Positions 62,307 through 64,000 of a DNA stretch of 64,000 bases are shown here, in pieces. A program made the translations under genes and the position numbers. The DNA is from Stutzerimonas stutzeri (GTDB taxonomy: Bacteria > Pseudomonadota > Gammaproteobacteria > Pseudomonadales > Pseudomonadaceae): positions 1-64,000 of the forward strand of contig NZ_JXXD01000315.1 of the NCBI RefSeq assembly GCF_000935215.1. Reading direction: 5' to 3'. The stretch's first letter is position 1; each line of letters opens with the position of its first letter. Below the pieces are notes generated by a model. That model had not been told where the DNA came from. It did no database searches and was given only the letters and a program-made list of their open reading frames with translations.

Positions 62307-64000
62307 ATGCAAACGCCCCCTCCCGATGATGGCCCGGTCAAACCGAAGGCCAGATCGATCTTCGCCCGCCGCATTCTTCCTGGCATGGCCGCGTTGCTGG
62401 TCGTCGCCCTCGTTGTGGCCGCCGCTGCGCTGATCCACATCGCCCGGCGAATCGATCAGGACGCGCTGCAACAAAGCCACTTCCTCGTAGGCAAGGCGCT
62501 GCAGACGCAGCGCGACTGGATGAACCGTTCCATCGTCGACTATGCGTTCTGGGGCGATGCCTACGTGCACCTAAACAGCCGGGTCGATCTCGACTGGGCC
62601 TTTACCCAGGCCAATCTCGGCCCGTCCCTGTACAAGGACTTCGGCTACGAAGCGGTGCTGGTCATCACTCCGGCAGGCAATACGGTCTACTCCGTGGTTC
62701 GCGGCGAACTGCAGCCAATCGACAGTTTCGAGTTTCTCCAGCGCGGCTTACCACAACTACTGGCGCGAGCCCGAGAAGCTGTCGAGGAAGAATCGGGCGT
62801 CTCCGCCCTGCTCTGGGCTGACGGTCAGCCGGCGCTGGTCGTCGCGGCCGAACTGACCACCGGAGGTACGGATGTCGAGCAGGACGAAGGGCCGGCATCG
62901 GTTCTGTTGTTCGTCGACCTGCTGGATGCCGAGCGGCTGGCAGAAATCGGTGAGCAGTATGCGATCGAGCGTCTGCGCCTGGCTTCGGATTCGGTGCCAA
63001 CCGATGGTCCGCGCATCGAGCGACCGCTGGAAGATGGCTCGACCATCCAGCTCACCTGGACGCCGGCCCAGCCCGGGCGCCTGCTGCTGTGGGTCACCCT
63101 GCCGATCCTCGCCGCCGTGGCACTGGGGCTGGGGCTGCTCGCCTGGTTGCTCATTCGCCATGCCTTGCGCAGCCTGCGGTTGCTCGACATCAGCTATGCA
63201 CGGCTGGCCGCCAGCCGCAGCGCGCTGGCAGAAAGCGAAGAACGTTTTCGCGATATCGCCGAGGCCGCCTCCGACTGGATCTGGGAGACCGACGCGCAAG
63301 CTCGGCTGACCTTCCTTTCCAATCGCTTTCGCCAGATCACCGGTCACGAGCCCAGCCAGTGGCTGGGCCGCCCGTTGCTGGAGCTGCTGATCAGCGACAG
63401 CGCCGCACTGCAGAACTGGCTCCAGGCACCACAGGACGCACCGCTGCGCAGCAGCTATCGCGCAGCCGATGGCTGCGAGCGTTTCTGCCGGCTGGCCGCA
63501 CGCGCCATCCATCAGGACGCCGAGCTGATCGGCTACCGCGGTACCGCCAGCGACATCACCGAGGAAACCAGGGCGCAGGCTCGCGTCCAGTACCTCTCCC
63601 AGCATGATGCCCTCACCGGCCTGCCCAACCGCAGCCGGCTGCGCGACTACCTCGATCAGAATCTGGCGGCGCTTCGTAGCGGTTCGGCCCTGACACTGCT
63701 CTACATCGATCTGGACCGCTTCAAACCGGTAAATGACACGCTCGGTCACGCCGCTGGCGACGAGGTGCTGATCGGCGTGGCATCCCGACTGCGCCAACAC
63801 ACCCGCGACGGCGATCTTGTAGCCCGGCTAGGCGGCGACGAGTTCGTCGTCGCGCTTCATCGGATGAGCGAAGACACCGATATCGATCGTCTCTGCAACC
63901 GCATCATCGAGGCACTCAGCGCGCCCTTCGTCTACGAGGACCAGCAGATCACTATCGGTGCCAGCATCGGCGTAGCCTTGGCGCCCAACGATGCCAACCA
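62307..64000 (+). CDS. Membrane CHASE4-like/PAS/GGDEF diguanylate cyclase, 3' end beyond window
   Basis: 564 codons are visible and the frame is open at the edge. Transmembrane helix ~23-45, periplasmic sensor ~46-255 (WMNRSIVDYAFWGDAYVHL is typical of CHASE4), second helix ~256-278, PAS ~300-425 (RFRDIAEAASDWIWETDAQARLTFLS), then GGDEF. The active site is intact, GGDEF in VARLGGDEFVVAL, preceded by an RDGD inhibitory (RxxD) site and DRFKPVNDTLGHAAGDE. It should make c-di-GMP, the ligand of FleQ. An EAL domain may follow outside the window. Start ATG 62307 has AGGA upstream. Confidence 0.9.
   Translation, partial: MQTPPPDDGPVKPKARSIFARRILPGMAALLVVALVVAAAALIHIARRIDQDALQQSHFLVGKALQTQRDWMNRSIVDYAFWGDAYVHLNSRVDLDWAFTQANLGPSLYKDFGYEAVLVITPAGNTVYSVVRGELQPIDSFEFLQRGLPQLLARAREAVEEESGVSALLWADGQPALVVAAELTTGGTDVEQDEGPASVLLFVDLLDAERLAEIGEQYAIERLRLASDSVPTDGPRIERPLEDGSTIQLTWTPAQPGRLLLWVTLPILAAVALGLGLLAWLLIRHALRSLRLLDISYARLAASRSALAESEERFRDIAEAASDWIWETDAQARLTFLSNRFRQITGHEPSQWLGRPLLELLISDSAALQNWLQAPQDAPLRSSYRAADGCERFCRLAARAIHQDAELIGYRGTASDITEETRAQARVQYLSQHDALTGLPNRSRLRDYLDQNLAALRSGSALTLLYIDLDRFKPVNDTLGHAAGDEVLIGVASRLRQHTRDGDLVARLGGDEFVVALHRMSEDTDIDRLCNRIIEALSAPFVYEDQQITIGASIGVALAPNDAN

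Overview
The window comes from a high-GC gammaproteobacterium of the Pseudomonas lineage, most likely the P. stutzeri group (Stutzerimonas). The evidence is the pseudomonad flagellar regulators FleQ, FleS, FleR and FleN, the MotCD stator pair, the ParC/ParP polar chemotaxis pair, the HptB-HsbR-HsbA partner switch and the DUF2897 gene beside pyrF. No species call can be proved without a database.

Layout. 1-3.4 kb: a tyrosine recombinase open at the left edge, then a small sulfur/persulfide module (DUF2892 protein, two YeeE/YedE half-transporters, a BigR-like ArsR repressor with an AT-rich palindromic operator, and a divergent CsoR-family regulator). 3.4-3.7 kb: a tRNA-Glu/tRNA-Gly unit with a clear promoter and terminator. 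3.8-11.5 kb: housekeeping and stress genes (GST, DUF815 ATPase, glutathione peroxidase, MsrB, alanine aminotransferase, HtpX, a DUF2959 lipoprotein, thiopurine methyltransferase). 11.5-16.4 kb: the flagellar master regulators fleR-fleS-fleQ and a FliT-type chaperone. 16.6-24.0 kb: a proline-rich lipoprotein and the complete cytochrome c maturation operon ccmABCDEFGHI. 24.1-56.9 kb: the main motility block, almost entirely on the minus strand. 57-64 kb: a BenE transporter, a ~750-bp giant imperfect palindrome, two oxidoreductases, pyrF, a small membrane protein and a CHASE4-like/PAS/GGDEF protein cut by the right edge.

Motility logic. Read on the minus strand the block runs fliEFGHIJ (basal body, switch, export ATPase), hsbA-hsbR-hptB (partner switch), fliK, fliLMNOPQR-flhB, then, past an inserted sodC, flhA-flhF-fleN-fliA, cheYZAB, motCD, parC-parP-cheW and a DUF2802 gene. 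FleQ, a sigma-54 activator, tops the cascade, and sigma-54 promoter motifs can be read in front of fleS, fliE, fliL, fliK and, more weakly, flhA. FliA (sigma-28) is encoded here and a textbook sigma-28 promoter lies before fliT. FleN and FlhF control flagellar number and place; ParC/ParP position the chemosensory array.

Unusual points: fleQSR and fliT are cut off from fliE by about 40 kb including the ccm operon; sodC sits between flhA and flhB; a FlhB C-terminal-domain gene after a second FliK-like gene carries a one-base frameshift; CheA has a three-copy 21-residue repeat in its linker; two thiol-type regulators are divergent around one palindrome; and a giant palindrome fills the benE-SDR gap. 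No CRISPR array, rRNA gene or transposase was seen.
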